Shown here piece after piece: positions 51,901 through 57,623 of a stretch of DNA of 64,000 nt. The position numbers and the translations under genes were made by a program. The notes under the pieces were generated by a model. The model did not search any database and was not told the DNA's origin. It saw only the letters and a list, made by a program, of their open reading frames with translations. Each line of letters begins with the position of its first letter. Position 1 is the first letter of the stretch. Source of the stretch: Marthasterias glacialis (taxonomy: Eukaryota; Echinodermata; Asteroidea; Forcipulatida; Asteriidae); assembly GCA_911728455.2 (NCBI GenBank), contig OU452239.1:5988384-6052383 (forward strand), in the 5' to 3' direction.

Positions 51901-54900
51901 ACAGGCCTGTATAGGTTACCCCATGTGGGAAACATATTATGACCTGTATGGGACCCGTGTGGGCTTGCTTTCTGGGTTGTGGTTGAGCGGATAAGACCAC
52001 TGTTCTTAAGCTCTGGTGTTTGTGATAAAGCAGGGTGTGAGATCGAGTCTGGGTCGTGACACTTGTGTCGTGAAGCAAGATACTTAACCATTATTTCTGC
52101 GTCCTGATGATGGGACGTAAAATCATTGTTCTTGTGTGTGGTGTATTGCACATAAAAGAGCCCCATTGAACTAATGGCAAAAAGAAGTTGTTCGTCCTGG
52201 TGTTCTTGGTTTGATTGACTGCAGATTGCGCCACATTGTAAACCGTTACATTGTGCTTTGAATGAACATAGCTATTAAACCGTCCCCGACTATTTCTGGT
52301 CCCTCTACGTCAGTAATCACATGGTGAACGGGAGGCATACCCTGTCTCTTTTGTCACTAATAAACCGGAATCAGAATCCATTAGATGCTTCACACGCCTT
52401 TGTTCCTGTAGGAGGCATGTTTTTCTGCGCCTTCCGTTCATGGCAGTTTCAACATCTTTGCAACAAAGTAAAGTTTCCAATTGCAGAAATTTGTAATCCG
52501 TTTGGAGCTTTTGTAACTCCAACTCAGGGCGTATTGGATCCATCGTAACCTTTAACCCTTCGCTTATGCCATTGTCACTCTTTTAGTGGTACCCTGTGTG
52601 GATGCCAACCAACGTGTACTATGTCTCTGTTGTTGGACTTCACGTCGCACACAATAAAACCGCACAACCACCTCAATTAGAGTCAAACCAACAACAAGAA
52701 GTGTCACAACAAACCCAGTTGGCATTGCCCAAACTCTTGAGCCTGTGTACCACTTCCTTAACTTAATCCATTACAACCATCACACTTCTTACACCATTTG
52801 CGGCGGGAAACAAGAGGGGGTACAACTTGCCTAACTGATTACGATTCCTTTTTGTTAATTTTTAACTTGATCCCGAGTCTATTTGTTCCTCAAGTTAAAA
52901 GTCATTAAGCGACCTAAAGGCTAAGAGGTGAGATTTGTTTCGGTGGAAGTATACTGCCGATTATAACTGATTGTTAAACCTCTGTCAGTGTATACAGATG
53001 CTGTCAGAGTGTCCGTTACAATACTGTTAGGGTTTATACTATCAAAGAGAGATTGCCAAACTAGTGAAAAATCATACAGAGATATTTGTGCTTGTCTGAA
53101 AAGTTAAATTACCTTTCATAATGTTGTATTACTGTGAAAATTGCTTTTTAAAATGTATTGATGCTTAATTGTTAAAAATGTCCCCTTCTGTAGATAACGA
53201 AGCTCCAAATGTCACCTGTCCCAGCGATGATACGACATATGTGGACCGAATTGGTGGTGCCTTTATCTTTTGGGTAGTTCCACCAAACGCCACTGATGTA
53301 GTTGATGGTGTAATTAATGCTACCTCTATTGTATGTGAGGACAGAGTTGGCAGTGTCGTGGTGTCAGGTGGATTTTACCCTTATGGTGTTACAACAGTGA
53401 CATGTAGAGCCAACGATACTGCTCTTAATGAAGGGTCATGTATGTTTACAATAATTGTTACTGGTAAGTCCTTTCTGGTAAACGTTTTGAACACTGTCAC
53501 TTAGGAAAAACAAAATTGTATGTAGAAGTTCTTCCTCAGTGCATCCTGTAACGAAACAGAAGCAATTCAAAACAGTACTAGCAAGCTACTAGAGGTCGTG
53601 CTTACTTTATTATAGGCCTGAAGTTTCTAGATTAAATATTTATTTGCAATGTGTGATATTGACTTCCTGAAATCTTGGCCATTATTGCTCCAAAGACACC
53701 AAGATAGGACATTCTGTGTTGAAAGATGAAACGCAAAATGGCTGGGCGTGGAAGTGCCCCCGCTGGTGTTAGGTAGGTAAAACCAAAGATGGTTTGCGCG
53801 ATAAATACTATGAAAACGCTTGGGCCAAATGATTTAGCCAGCTAAAAAAGGTGATGGCAGATCGAACATTTGGTGTTCGGCCATAAAATATGCCAATAAC
53901 CCAACGGAAAAATGTAATGTTCTATTATTTTTGTTCAATTTCTTTGTCTTTGTTACAAAGAATGAAAAGTAAAGTCGAAAGATATGGTTGATAAACGACT
54001 GGAACATCGATTTTCCTGGCAGAAGAAATTACCTTGAGTTTTTTTTTTTTTTTTTTTTATAAAGCTGATTACTTTTTAATAACAAAACTGTGAGAGTTGT
54101 ACATTAATTTGAATAAAATACTAAAACCACCACTGCTTCTCAAAATACCGGTAATTTTCACTCCATTTCTTATTTAAACACCCTCTAATCATTAAATCCA
54201 AATGTGGAAATAGCTGTTTGTCATAGTTAGAAATATTTGTTTGTTTCATATTGTTTTGTCATGACTTATATTGTATTGTTATGAAAACTGCACTTGTTCT
54301 TGTTGTGGCGATAACTGCTCTGGTAAGTGAAGTAAAACTACAATAACCACTTAAACTGGGGGGGGGGGGAGATTTGTGTATCAATGGATGGTATGTGGTT
54401 GTTAAAAGCTGTATGCAATAATACCTAACCTTACCGGTAATTTTTCATTCCATTTTTTTTAAACAACCTCTAATCATCGATTCCAAATGTGGAAATAGCT
54501 ATTTTATCAAAGTTTAAACATGTCTTCTTTTATGCTGGTAGAAATACTTGTTTGTTTCATATTATTTTATCAAATAATTTAAGACTAAAATTAAGGCAAT
54601 CTTTAGGGCAGCTATTCCAACCACAATTTAAATTGGAGATTGAGTTAACATGACAACATGTTAATGTCTTCAAAAGCTGTTTATGTGTGGTGTTTCTGCA
54701 TAGTTTATTTAAAACAAAAAGCACTAATTAATTAAGAAAGATGAAACTTGCGAGTACCATTTCTGAATTATTTCCAAAATCTTTTGTTTTAAAGTTTGTG
54801 ACCTAATCTGTCTGAATGGAGGAACACTTGATGGTGTAAACTGCAATTGTTCCTGTGATCCATACTGGAACGGTGATAATTGTTCTGGTAAGTGTTTTAA

Positions 54901-56997
54901 CATCAGACCAAATAATTGACACTACCATTGCTAACTAAACCTGAATCTTTGTTGGAGTGTGTGATCTTGCCTACCTGAATAATGAGCAGTGATCTGCATA
55001 ATTATAACAATTAAAACAAAAAACATAAGCAAAGAGTCACAGTTTTTGTCATTGCATTGAGTGATACGCCCGGGGGAATTCCAATGGGATAATTTTTCTT
55101 TTTTATTTTTATTTTAAGTCAGTTTTTTTCACTGACAAATTTAAACTATTTGTTCTTTAAAACGTAGTTTGTGATCTAACTTGCCTTCATGGAGGAACAC
55201 TTGATGATGAATACTGCGCTTGTTCTTGTGACGAAAACTGGAGTGGCGATAACTGCTCTGGTAAGTGAAGTTAAACTACAATAACCAGTGAAACTAGGGG
55301 AAACTTGTGAATCAGTAGATGGTATATGGAAAAGCAGTATGCAATAATACCTAGCCTGAAAGGTAATTTTCATTCCTTTTTTATAAACACCCTCTAATCA
55401 TCAATTCCAAATGTGGAAATAGCTGTTTTGCCAAAGTTTAAAAAAGTCATCTTTCATGCTGGTAGAAATATTTGTTTGTTTCATATTATTTTATTCAAAT
55501 TATTTCAGACTAAAATTAAGGCAATCGTTTGGGCGGCTATTCCAGTTGAATAAAATCCAGAATTTAAATTGGAGATTGAGTTAACATGACAACATGTTAA
55601 TGTCTTCAAAAGCTGTTTATGTGTGGTGTTTCTGCATAGTTTATTTAAAACAAAAAACACTAATTAATTAAGAAAAATGAAACTTGAGAGTACCATTTCT
55701 GAATTATTTCCAAAACTTTTTATTTTAAAGTTTGTGACCTAATCTGTCTGAATGGAGGAACACTTGATAGTGTAAACTGCAGTTGTTCCTGTGATCCATA
55801 CTGGAACGGTGATAATTGTTCTAATTAAGAAAGATGAAACTTGAGAGCACCATTTCTGAATTGTTTCCCAAACTTTTTGTTTTAAAGTTTGTGACCTAAT
55901 CTGTCTGAATGGAGGAACACTTGATGGTGTAAACTGCAATTGTTCCTGAGATCCATACTGGAACGGTGATAATTGTTCTAATTAAGAAAGATGAAACTTG
56001 AGAGCACCATTTCTGAATTGTTTCCCAAACTTTTTGTTTTAAAGTTTGTGACCTAATCTGTCTGAATGGAGGAACACTTGATGGTGTAAACTGCAATTGT
56101 TCCTGTGATCCATACTGGACTGGTGATAATTGTTCTGGTAAGTGTTTTAATTCAGACCAAATAATTGATGCTACCATTGCTAACTGGTTAAACACCCTCT
56201 AATCATCAATTTCAAATGTGGAAATAACTGTTTTATCAAAATGAAAAAGTCATCTTTCATGCTGGTAGAAATCTTTTTTTGTTTCATATTATTTTATCAA
56301 ATAATTTAAGACTAAAATTAAGGCAATCTTTTGGGCGGCTATTCCAGTTGAATAAAATCCAGAATTTAAATTGAAGATTGAGTTAACATGACAACATGTT
56401 AATGTGTTCAACAGCTGTTTATGTGTGGTGTTTCTGCATAGTTTATTTAAAACAAAAAACACTAATTAATTAAGAAAAATGAAACTTGAGAGTACCATTT
56501 CTGAATTATTTCCAAAACTTTTTATTTTAAAGTTTGTGACCTAATCTGTCTGAATGGAGGAACACTTGATGGTGTAAACTGCAATTGTTCCTGTGATCCA
56601 TACTGGAATGGTGAAAATTGTTCTGGTAAGTGTTTTAAAATCAGACCAAATAATTGACGCTACCATTGTTAACTAAACCTGAATCTTTGTTGGAGTATAT
56701 GATCTTGCCTACCTGAATAATGAGCAGTGATCTGCATAAATATAACAATAAAAAAAAAAACATAAGCAAAGAGTAACTGTTTTTGTCATTGCATTGAGTA
56801 ATGCGCCCGGGGGAATTCCAATGGGATAATTTTTCTTTTTTATTTTTATTTTCTGTCAGTTTTTTTCACTGACAAATTTAAATTATTTGTTCTTTAAAAC
56901 GTAGTTTGTGATCTAACTTGCCTTCATGGAGGAACACTTGATGATGAATACTGCGCTTGTTCTTGTGACGAAAACTGGAGTGGCGATAACTGCTCTG
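6..56997 (+). CDS. Giant HYR-repeat / EGF-like extracellular protein gene (partial, multi-exon)
   Basis: The gene is spliced from the HYR exons and EGF exons listed separately. Each HYR exon encodes 91 residues with four cysteines (contexts VTCPSD, IVCEDS, VTCRAN, GSCMF) and the HYR hallmark of alternating beta-strand segments around a TATD core. Joining ACT-G to AT-ATT gives the usual HYR junction V-T-D-I-E-A-P. All exons are phase 1-1. HYR domains are Ig-like extracellular modules known from hyalin and SVEP1-like proteins and used in adhesion. The 30 exons alone give about 2,730 residues. No start codon, signal peptide or clear terminal exon is in the window; the last intact exon is the EGF exon at 56905-56997. 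The role in adhesion or matrix is inferred from domain type. Confidence 0.82.
279..1582 (+). repeat. Typical inter-exon intron of the HYR array (~1.3 kb)
   Basis: This is the type example of the intron that repeats between nearly all HYR exons. It starts GTAAGTTG and ends in a pyrimidine-rich TTTTGTAG. It carries a G-rich/T-rich simple tract with a GGGGGA-TGTT-TCCCCC hairpin (928-943). Short conserved open frames of 60-100 codons occur in it but lack start, splice or domain logic, and I see no real gene. The introns after exons 2, 4, 7, 9, 12, 15, 18, 21-24 and 27 are the same kind of sequence. Confidence 0.75.
1583..1858 (+). CDS. HYR exon 2 (one-codon insertion)
   Basis: This exon is 276 nt, the only near-identical copy with a different length. 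An extra TCA codon gives SVSSPTATD. It also has ANVTW instead of ANVIW, which adds an N-V-T glycosylation sequon, and GNLVV instead of GNVVV. Frame and splice sites are intact. Confidence 0.88.
3147..3419 (+). CDS. HYR exon 3 (extra cysteine)
   Basis: This is a 273-nt exon with a TTTTGTAG acceptor and GTAAGT donor. It has TDSVDG, STIICEDS, SLCNVV (Gly to Cys, giving a fifth, unpaired cysteine) and MFSINV. Its downstream intron holds LINE copy 1. Confidence 0.88.
4520..7640 (-). mobile_element. LINE 1: damaged APE-type non-LTR retrotransposon
   Basis: The element lies antisense in the intron after HYR exon 3. Its 3' end carries a short (GAA)n tail, seen on the plus strand as TTCTTCTTCTTC at 4519-4530. 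It is flanked by an 11-bp direct repeat, AGGGCATCCAT, at 4509-4519 and 7641-7651, consistent with a target-site duplication. Other copies of this intron read straight through the corresponding site (ACAACGCATCCATAATGC). It has an endonuclease region, a reverse transcriptase and a C-terminal Cys/His tail, but no ORF1, so it is probably 5' truncated. The clade is uncertain (Jockey/CR1-like). Confidence 0.9.
4555..7544 (-). pseudogene. LINE 1 ORF2 remnant (endonuclease, reverse transcriptase, Cys/His tail)
   Basis: The coding sequence is broken by frameshifts. The endonuclease start (IVSANIEGL, LCLQETHRG) is at 7544-7197. A further endonuclease piece (VRSVYKPP) falls near 7150-7199 in another frame. 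A long open block at 6910-5012 (632 codons) carries the rest: YRPISLL at residues 287-293, motif A FVDLSAAYATV at 354-364, GLPQGSVLSPLLF at 412-424 and FLYADD at 440-445. In motif A the usual second Asp (AYDT or AFDT) is Ala. The C-terminal part (CQCGEEQTMEHLIACP, typical of LINE tails) continues in a shifted frame at 4839-4555 and ends in TGA. The element is not functional as it stands. Confidence 0.88.
7805..8077 (+). CDS. HYR exon 4
   Basis: This is a 273-nt exon with intact splice sites. Differences from the consensus are VSSGFYTNG (Gly to Ser, His to Asn) and VTCTAND (Arg to Thr). The downstream intron begins with the AATAAAGTTTAA variant. Confidence 0.88.
9375..9647 (+). CDS. HYR exon 5
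   Basis: This is a 273-nt exon with an intact acceptor and donor. Differences are DIETP (Ala to Thr), ASGRAG (Met to Arg) and VCKDS (Glu to Lys). Confidence 0.88.
9648..10701 (+). repeat. HYR intron with a private ~245-bp deletion
   Basis: The sequence jumps near 10331 from the G-rich tract (ATCTCCCCC) straight to ACCACTTTGCTGAA, so about 245 bp of the usual intron is missing. The start-to-start distance of exons 5 and 6 is 1,327 bp instead of about 1,570. The junction is different from that of the 0.89-kb units. Confidence 0.75.
10702..10974 (+). CDS. HYR exon 6
   Basis: This is a 273-nt exon preceded by the TTTCTTTTCTTTTGTAG acceptor variant. Differences are TDAVDG, THGITT and RANGTALNEG (shared in part with exon 19). 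Confidence 0.88.
12210..12482 (+). CDS. HYR exon 7
   Basis: This is a 273-nt exon. Differences are DAAFGM (Ser to Phe), TVNGVIN (Asp to Asn), CEESPGNVAV and SCTFLI. It is among the most altered of the near-identical copies but remains open with intact splice sites. Confidence 0.87.
13798..14070 (+). CDS. HYR exon 8
   Basis: This is a 273-nt exon. Differences are SVSTTATDS, DGLINAS and THGITT. The HINE-like element 1 starts about 70 bp beyond its donor. Confidence 0.88.
14300..14885 (+). repeat. Core tandem repeat (~145 bp x 4) of HINE-like element 1
   Basis: Each unit carries TTGGACCGGAAGTAAAGGTC or a close variant, then GGGGTCA, a segment like AAATGTCACATATGATGTAA, GCTACAAATGG and AAAGATTATGACTCTA. 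The repeated block starts near 14320, 14468, 14608 and 14752. The last copy is the most divergent. Confidence 0.75.
15440..16375. other. Copy-1-specific segment of the HINE-like element, bounded by a direct repeat
   Basis: Much of this stretch (notably about 15570-16060) has no counterpart in copy 2. A segment of about 75-80 bp at 15489-15570 (TTACCAATTTTAAGATTAGG) recurs at 16376-16450, so the segment is roughly bounded by direct repeats. Open frames of up to about 118 codons exist here, but I recognise no domain and cannot call a gene. Confidence 0.45.
17734..18006 (+). CDS. HYR exon 9
   Basis: This is a 273-nt exon. Differences are ANVTWSIS (extra N-V-T sequon), VCKDS and GNLVV. It is the first exon of the first 4.0-kb higher-order repeat. 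Confidence 0.88.
19308..19580 (+). CDS. HYR exon 10 (consensus type)
   Basis: This is a 273-nt exon that matches the array consensus protein. It carries the silent marker CCCACCGCAACT, shared with exons 13, 16, 25 and 28. Confidence 0.9.
19581..20195 (+). repeat. Shortened HYR intron (deletion unit)
   Basis: The intron is 615 bp instead of about 1.3 kb. At about 19748 the text passes from TTGATCCCG directly to GGTACGCACACCC, so about 680 bp is missing. The identical junction recurs at about 23750, 27750, 47040 and 51060, showing one deletion followed by amplification. Confidence 0.85.
20196..20468 (+). CDS. HYR exon 11
   Basis: This is a 273-nt exon with the TCTTTTCTTTTGTAG acceptor and TDSVDG in place of TDTVDG. 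It follows the shortened intron. Confidence 0.88.
21736..22008 (+). CDS. HYR exon 12 (consensus type)
   Basis: This is a 273-nt exon with the consensus protein. The open frame continues past the donor for about 70 codons because the intronic stop TAG of other copies is CAG here. The GTAAGT donor is intact, so this read-through is not taken as coding. Confidence 0.88.
23309..23581 (+). CDS. HYR exon 13
   Basis: This is a 273-nt exon differing from exon 10 by GVTNVTC (Thr to Asn), which creates an additional N-V-T sequon. Confidence 0.9.
23582..24196 (+). repeat. Shortened HYR intron, second copy
   Basis: It has the same length and the same GATCCCG/GGTACGC junction as the intron after exon 10. 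Confidence 0.85.
24197..24469 (+). CDS. HYR exon 14
   Basis: This is a 273-nt exon with TDSVDG and the TCTTTTCTTTTGTAG acceptor, the counterpart of exons 11 and 17. Confidence 0.88.
25738..26010 (+). CDS. HYR exon 15
   Basis: This is a 273-nt exon. Differences are SVSTTATD and VCKDS. As with exon 12, the intronic stop just beyond the donor is CAG instead of TAG. Confidence 0.88.
27309..27581 (+). CDS. HYR exon 16 (consensus type)
   Basis: This is a 273-nt exon with the consensus protein and the CCGCAACTGATACTG marker, the counterpart of exons 10 and 13. Confidence 0.9.
27582..28195 (+). repeat. Shortened HYR intron, third copy
   Basis: It is 614 bp with the same deletion junction near 27750. 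Confidence 0.85.
28196..28468 (+). CDS. HYR exon 17
   Basis: This is a 273-nt exon with TDSVDG, the counterpart of exons 11 and 14. Confidence 0.88.
29743..30015 (+). CDS. HYR exon 18
   Basis: This is a 273-nt exon. GVINVST (Ala to Val) turns N-A-S into N-V-S, so the sequon is kept; VCKDS is also present. Confidence 0.88.
30682..30745 (+). repeat. Long T-run and G/C-run in HYR intron
   Basis: A run of 19 T is followed by GGGGTGGGGGG and, a little further, a run of C. This is the longest version of the simple tract present in each HYR intron; other long versions lie near 13150-13187, 18675-18705 and 26678-26703. Confidence 0.85.
31322..31594 (+). CDS. HYR exon 19
   Basis: This is a 273-nt exon. 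Differences are EAPIVTC and RANGTALNEG. HINE-like element 2 begins about 70 bp beyond its donor, the same relative position as after exon 8. Confidence 0.88.
31740..32530 (+). repeat. Core tandem repeat (~143 bp x 5) of HINE-like element 2
   Basis: The ACCGGAAGTAAAGGTC segment starts near 31828, 31968, 32108, 32252 and, degenerate, 32397. Units share the following GGGGTCA, GATGTAAGCTACAAA and AAAGATTATGACTCTA segments. Confidence 0.78.
32724..33395 (+). repeat. 336-bp tandem duplication inside HINE-like element 2
   Basis: GTGAAGTCATTATATTAG occurs at 32724 and again at 33060. The 336-bp sequence between them repeats with only a few differences. Copy 1 of the element has a single version. Confidence 0.85.
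34414..38251 (-). mobile_element. LINE 2: CR1/L2-like non-LTR retrotransposon, nearly full ORF
   Basis: The element is antisense in the intron after exon 19, inserted between TAGTTATTT (left) and TTGTGTCTGTC (right), which are contiguous in other introns. Its 3' end is a (TTA)n microsatellite, seen as (AAT)n at about 34414-34435. A clear target-site duplication is not visible. It holds about 260 bp of 5' sequence, one long frame with endonuclease and reverse transcriptase, and no ORF1. The C-terminal part (HWLPV, APPYI, SRTLRSS, FSVAAPRIWNSLP) is typical of the CR1/L2 group. Confidence 0.88.
34520..37987 (-). pseudogene. LINE 2 ORF2: 2A-like motif, APE endonuclease, reverse transcriptase (one nonsense codon)
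   Basis: The frame runs from ATG at 37987 to a stop at 34520 and is broken only by TAG at 36202-36200, between endonuclease and RT. N-terminal to that are a hydrophobic stretch (about residues 20-35), a 2A-like DINPNPGP (95-102), and an endonuclease from about residue 203 (LSLCVLNTRSI, SETWLK, FTGDLNIHVD, GLSDHCAI). In the RT part (numbered from 36103) are NNYRPIANL at 81-89, LLDLSAAFDTV at 152-162, VPQGSVLGP at 212-220 and YADD at 244-247. All catalytic motifs look intact, so inactivation looks recent. It is a transposon protein unrelated to the host gene. Confidence 0.88.
39038..39310 (+). CDS. HYR exon 20
   Basis: This is a 273-nt exon. It has SVSTTATD and otherwise the consensus protein, and intact splice sites. 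Confidence 0.88.
39311..40324 (+). repeat. HYR intron with another private ~280-bp deletion
   Basis: Near 39840 the text jumps from TTATTTGTGTC to TATCAAGACAACACC, removing the G/T tract region. The exon distance is 1,287 bp. The junction differs from the two other intron deletions in the array. Confidence 0.75.
40325..40597 (+). CDS. HYR exon 21
   Basis: This is a 273-nt exon. Differences are VIWPVSP (Ser to Pro), EDSPGN and TCSAND. Confidence 0.88.
41902..42174 (+). CDS. HYR exon 22 (DDTT type)
   Basis: This is a 273-nt exon. Differences are PSDDTT (first sequon lost), ANVTWSIS (new sequon), VCKDS, GNLVV and TTLTC. It shares all of these with exons 23 and 24. Confidence 0.88.
43468..43740 (+). 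CDS. HYR exon 23 (DDTT type)
   Basis: This is a 273-nt exon encoding the same protein as exon 22, with the CTCTCCTTTTGTAG acceptor. Confidence 0.88.
45033..45305 (+). CDS. HYR exon 24 (DDTT type behind a different acceptor)
   Basis: This is a 273-nt exon encoding the same protein as exons 22 and 23, but it is preceded by the TCTTTTCTTTTGTAG acceptor and flanking intron that otherwise go with TDSVDG exons. It therefore looks like a mosaic unit. Confidence 0.88.
46601..46873 (+). CDS. HYR exon 25 (consensus type)
   Basis: This is a 273-nt exon with the consensus protein and the CCGCAACTGATACTG marker. It is the start of the second higher-order block. Confidence 0.9.
46874..47488 (+). repeat. 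Shortened HYR intron, fourth copy
   Basis: It has the same GATCCCG/GGTACGC junction at about 47040 as the copies at 19.7, 23.7 and 27.7 kb. Confidence 0.85.
47489..47761 (+). CDS. HYR exon 26
   Basis: This is a 273-nt exon. Differences are TDSVDG and SLGIVVVS (Asn to Ile). Confidence 0.88.
49055..49327 (+). CDS. HYR exon 27
   Basis: This is a 273-nt exon. MAGAIVIW (Asn to Ile) is the main difference. Confidence 0.88.
50621..50893 (+). CDS. HYR exon 28
   Basis: This is a 273-nt exon. Differences are TVAGVIN (Asp to Ala) and THGITT. Confidence 0.88.
50894..51508 (+). repeat. Shortened HYR intron, fifth copy
   Basis: It has the same deletion junction near 51060. Confidence 0.85.
51509..51781 (+). 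CDS. HYR exon 29
   Basis: This is a 273-nt exon, the last near-identical copy. Differences are SDKTT (first sequon lost), TDSVDG and SLGIVVV. Only about 35 bp of the usual downstream intron follows before unrelated sequence starts. Confidence 0.88.
51819..51965. repeat. Short palindrome-rich block (ATATGGGCCCC motifs)
   Basis: ATATGGGCCCCACATG at 51819 and ATATGGGCCCCATATG at 51864 are near-identical and nearly self-complementary. Further degenerate copies (CATATGGG, CCCATGTGGG) follow up to about 51965. It is probably part of an interspersed repeat; no gene is seen. Confidence 0.55.
51970..52195 (+). mobile_element. tRNA-derived SINE
   Basis: A box A match TGGTTGAGCGG (51980-51990, fits TRGYNNANNNG) is followed about 50 bp later by a box B match GATCGAGTC (52041-52049, fits GWTCRANNC). 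This spacing suits a tRNA with a long variable arm. A non-tRNA body follows (GATGATGGGACGTAAAATC, then TGTGTGGTGTATTGCAC). The head resembles Ser/Leu tRNA but would not fold as a working tRNA. The 3' limit is uncertain. Confidence 0.65.
52196..53193. other. Intronic stretch before the divergent HYR exon
   Basis: The segment 52196-52797 has no recognised gene. A minus-strand open frame of 77 codons (52310-52543, charged and coiled-coil-like) could be a retroelement scrap but has no diagnostic motif. From about 52798 to 52955 the sequence is a diverged copy of the usual HYR intron (GCGGGAAACAAGAGG, AACTTGCCTAACTGATT), showing this unit descends from the same ancestor. The acceptor CCCCTTCTGTAG ends it. 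Confidence 0.5.
53194..53463 (+). CDS. HYR exon 30 (divergent, array edge)
   Basis: This is a 270-nt exon, phase 1-1, donor GTAAGTCC. The protein has DNEAPNVTC, DDTTYVDRIGG, FIFWVVPPNATD, NATSIVCEDRVGS, YPYGVTTVTC and MFTIIVTG. It is clearly homologous but differs at about a quarter to a third of residues, whereas exons 1-29 differ by only a few. It is probably an older member untouched by the recent amplification. Confidence 0.88.
53464..54280. other. Intron between HYR and EGF regions
   Basis: I see no gene or recognisable element here. A poly-T run lies at about 54039-54058. Confidence 0.5.
54281..54322 (+). pseudogene. Remnant of an EGF-like exon
   Basis: GAAAACTGCACTTGTTCTTG and GGCGATAACTGCTCTG followed by GTAAGTGAAGT match the second half and donor of the EGF exon at 55168-55260, with the front and an internal piece missing. 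There is no acceptor. A G-run at about 54359-54369 follows in the adjoining intron. Confidence 0.7.
54795..54887 (+). CDS. EGF-like exon E1
   Basis: This is a 93-nt phase 1-1 exon with acceptor TTTTAAAG and donor GTAAGTG. It encodes VCDLICLNGGTLD, then CNCSC and DPYWNGDNCS, giving six cysteines in a compact EGF pattern (C-x3-C-x10-C-x-C-x-C-x8-C). It can splice directly to the HYR exons. Confidence 0.8.
55168..55260 (+). CDS. EGF-like exon E2
   Basis: This is a 93-nt phase 1-1 exon with acceptor AACGTAG and donor GTAAGTG. It encodes VCDLTCLHGGTLDD, then CACSC and DENWSGDNCS, the second EGF subtype. It is nearly identical to E7. Confidence 0.8.
55731..55828 (+). pseudogene. EGF-like exon E3 without donor (ends in TAA)
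   Basis: The exon body is like E1, but after TGTTCT the donor is replaced by AATTAAG, so the frame reads Asn then TAA (55826-55828). It is the first copy of a 157-bp tandem duplication. It would truncate the protein if used, either as an alternative last exon or, more likely, as a dead exon. Confidence 0.75.
55888..55980 (+). pseudogene. EGF-like exon E4, TGA and no donor
   Basis: This is the second copy of the 157-bp unit. TGT-TCC-TGA (stop at 55947-55949) replaces the Cys codon of the CNCSC motif, and the donor is lost as in E3. Confidence 0.8.
56045..56137 (+). CDS. EGF-like exon E5
   Basis: This is the third copy of the 157-bp unit and the only one of the three with a GTAAGTG donor. It is 93 nt and open, with DPYWTGDNCS. 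Confidence 0.75.
56533..56625 (+). CDS. EGF-like exon E6
   Basis: This is a 93-nt open exon with donor GTAAGTG; it has NGENCS instead of NGDNCS. It is the counterpart of E1, 1738 bp downstream. Confidence 0.8.
56905..56997 (+). CDS. EGF-like exon E7
   Basis: This is a 93-nt open exon with donor GTAAGTC, the counterpart of E2, 1737 bp downstream. It is the last intact exon of the HYR/EGF gene in this window. Confidence 0.8.
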
Positions 56998-57466
56998 GTA
57001 AGTCAAGTTAAACTACAATAACCATTGAAACTAGGGGAAACTTGTGAATCAGTAGATGGTATATGGAAAAGCAGCATGCAATAATACCTAACCTTACAGG
57101 TAATTTTCATTCCTTTTTTATAAACACCCTCTAATCATCAATTCCAAATGTGGAAATAGCTGTTTTGCCAAAGTTTAAAAAAGTCAACAATCATGCTGGT
57201 AGAAATATTTGTTTGTTTCATATTATTTTATCAAATAATTTCAGACTAAAATTAAGGCAATCTTTTGGGCGGCTATTCCAGTTGAATAAAGTCCAGAATT
57301 CAAATTGGAGATTGAGTTAACATGACAACATGTTAATGTGTTCAAAAGCTGTTTATGTGTGGTTTTTCTGCATAGTTTATTTCAAACAAAAAGCACTAAT
57401 TAATTAAGAAAGATGAAACTTGAGTGTACCATTTCTGAATTATTTCCAAAACTTTTTGTTTTAAAG

Positions 57467-57564
57467 TTTGTGACCTAATCTGTCTGAATGGAGGAACACT
57501 TGATGGTGTCAACTGCAATTGTTCCTGTGATCCATACTGGAATGGTGATAATTGTTCTAATTAA
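57467..57564 (+). pseudogene. EGF-like exon E8 without donor (ends in TAA)
   Basis: It has the same structure as E3: exon body, then TCT-AAT-TAA (57562-57564) instead of a donor. It lies 1736 bp from E3. It could serve as a terminal exon giving a secreted end, but no polyadenylation signal stands out. Confidence 0.7.
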
Positions 57565-57623
57565 GAAAGATGAAACTTGAGAGTACCATTTCTGAATTAT
57601 TTCCAAAACTTTTTGTTTTAAAG

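Noticed and set aside
51975-52055. Functional tRNA gene
   Set aside because: Pol III boxes are present, but a cloverleaf with proper acceptor stem is not evident and a SINE-like body follows.
52310-52543. 77-codon minus-strand frame with possible LTR or primer-binding-site-like sequence nearby
   Set aside because: The terminal repeats and primer-binding site could not be established, and no reverse transcriptase or nucleocapsid motif is present.
6-53463. CRISPR-like or bacterial repeat array
   Set aside because: Repeat units are over 0.8 kb, contain spliced animal exons and GT-AG introns, and lack short regular spacers.
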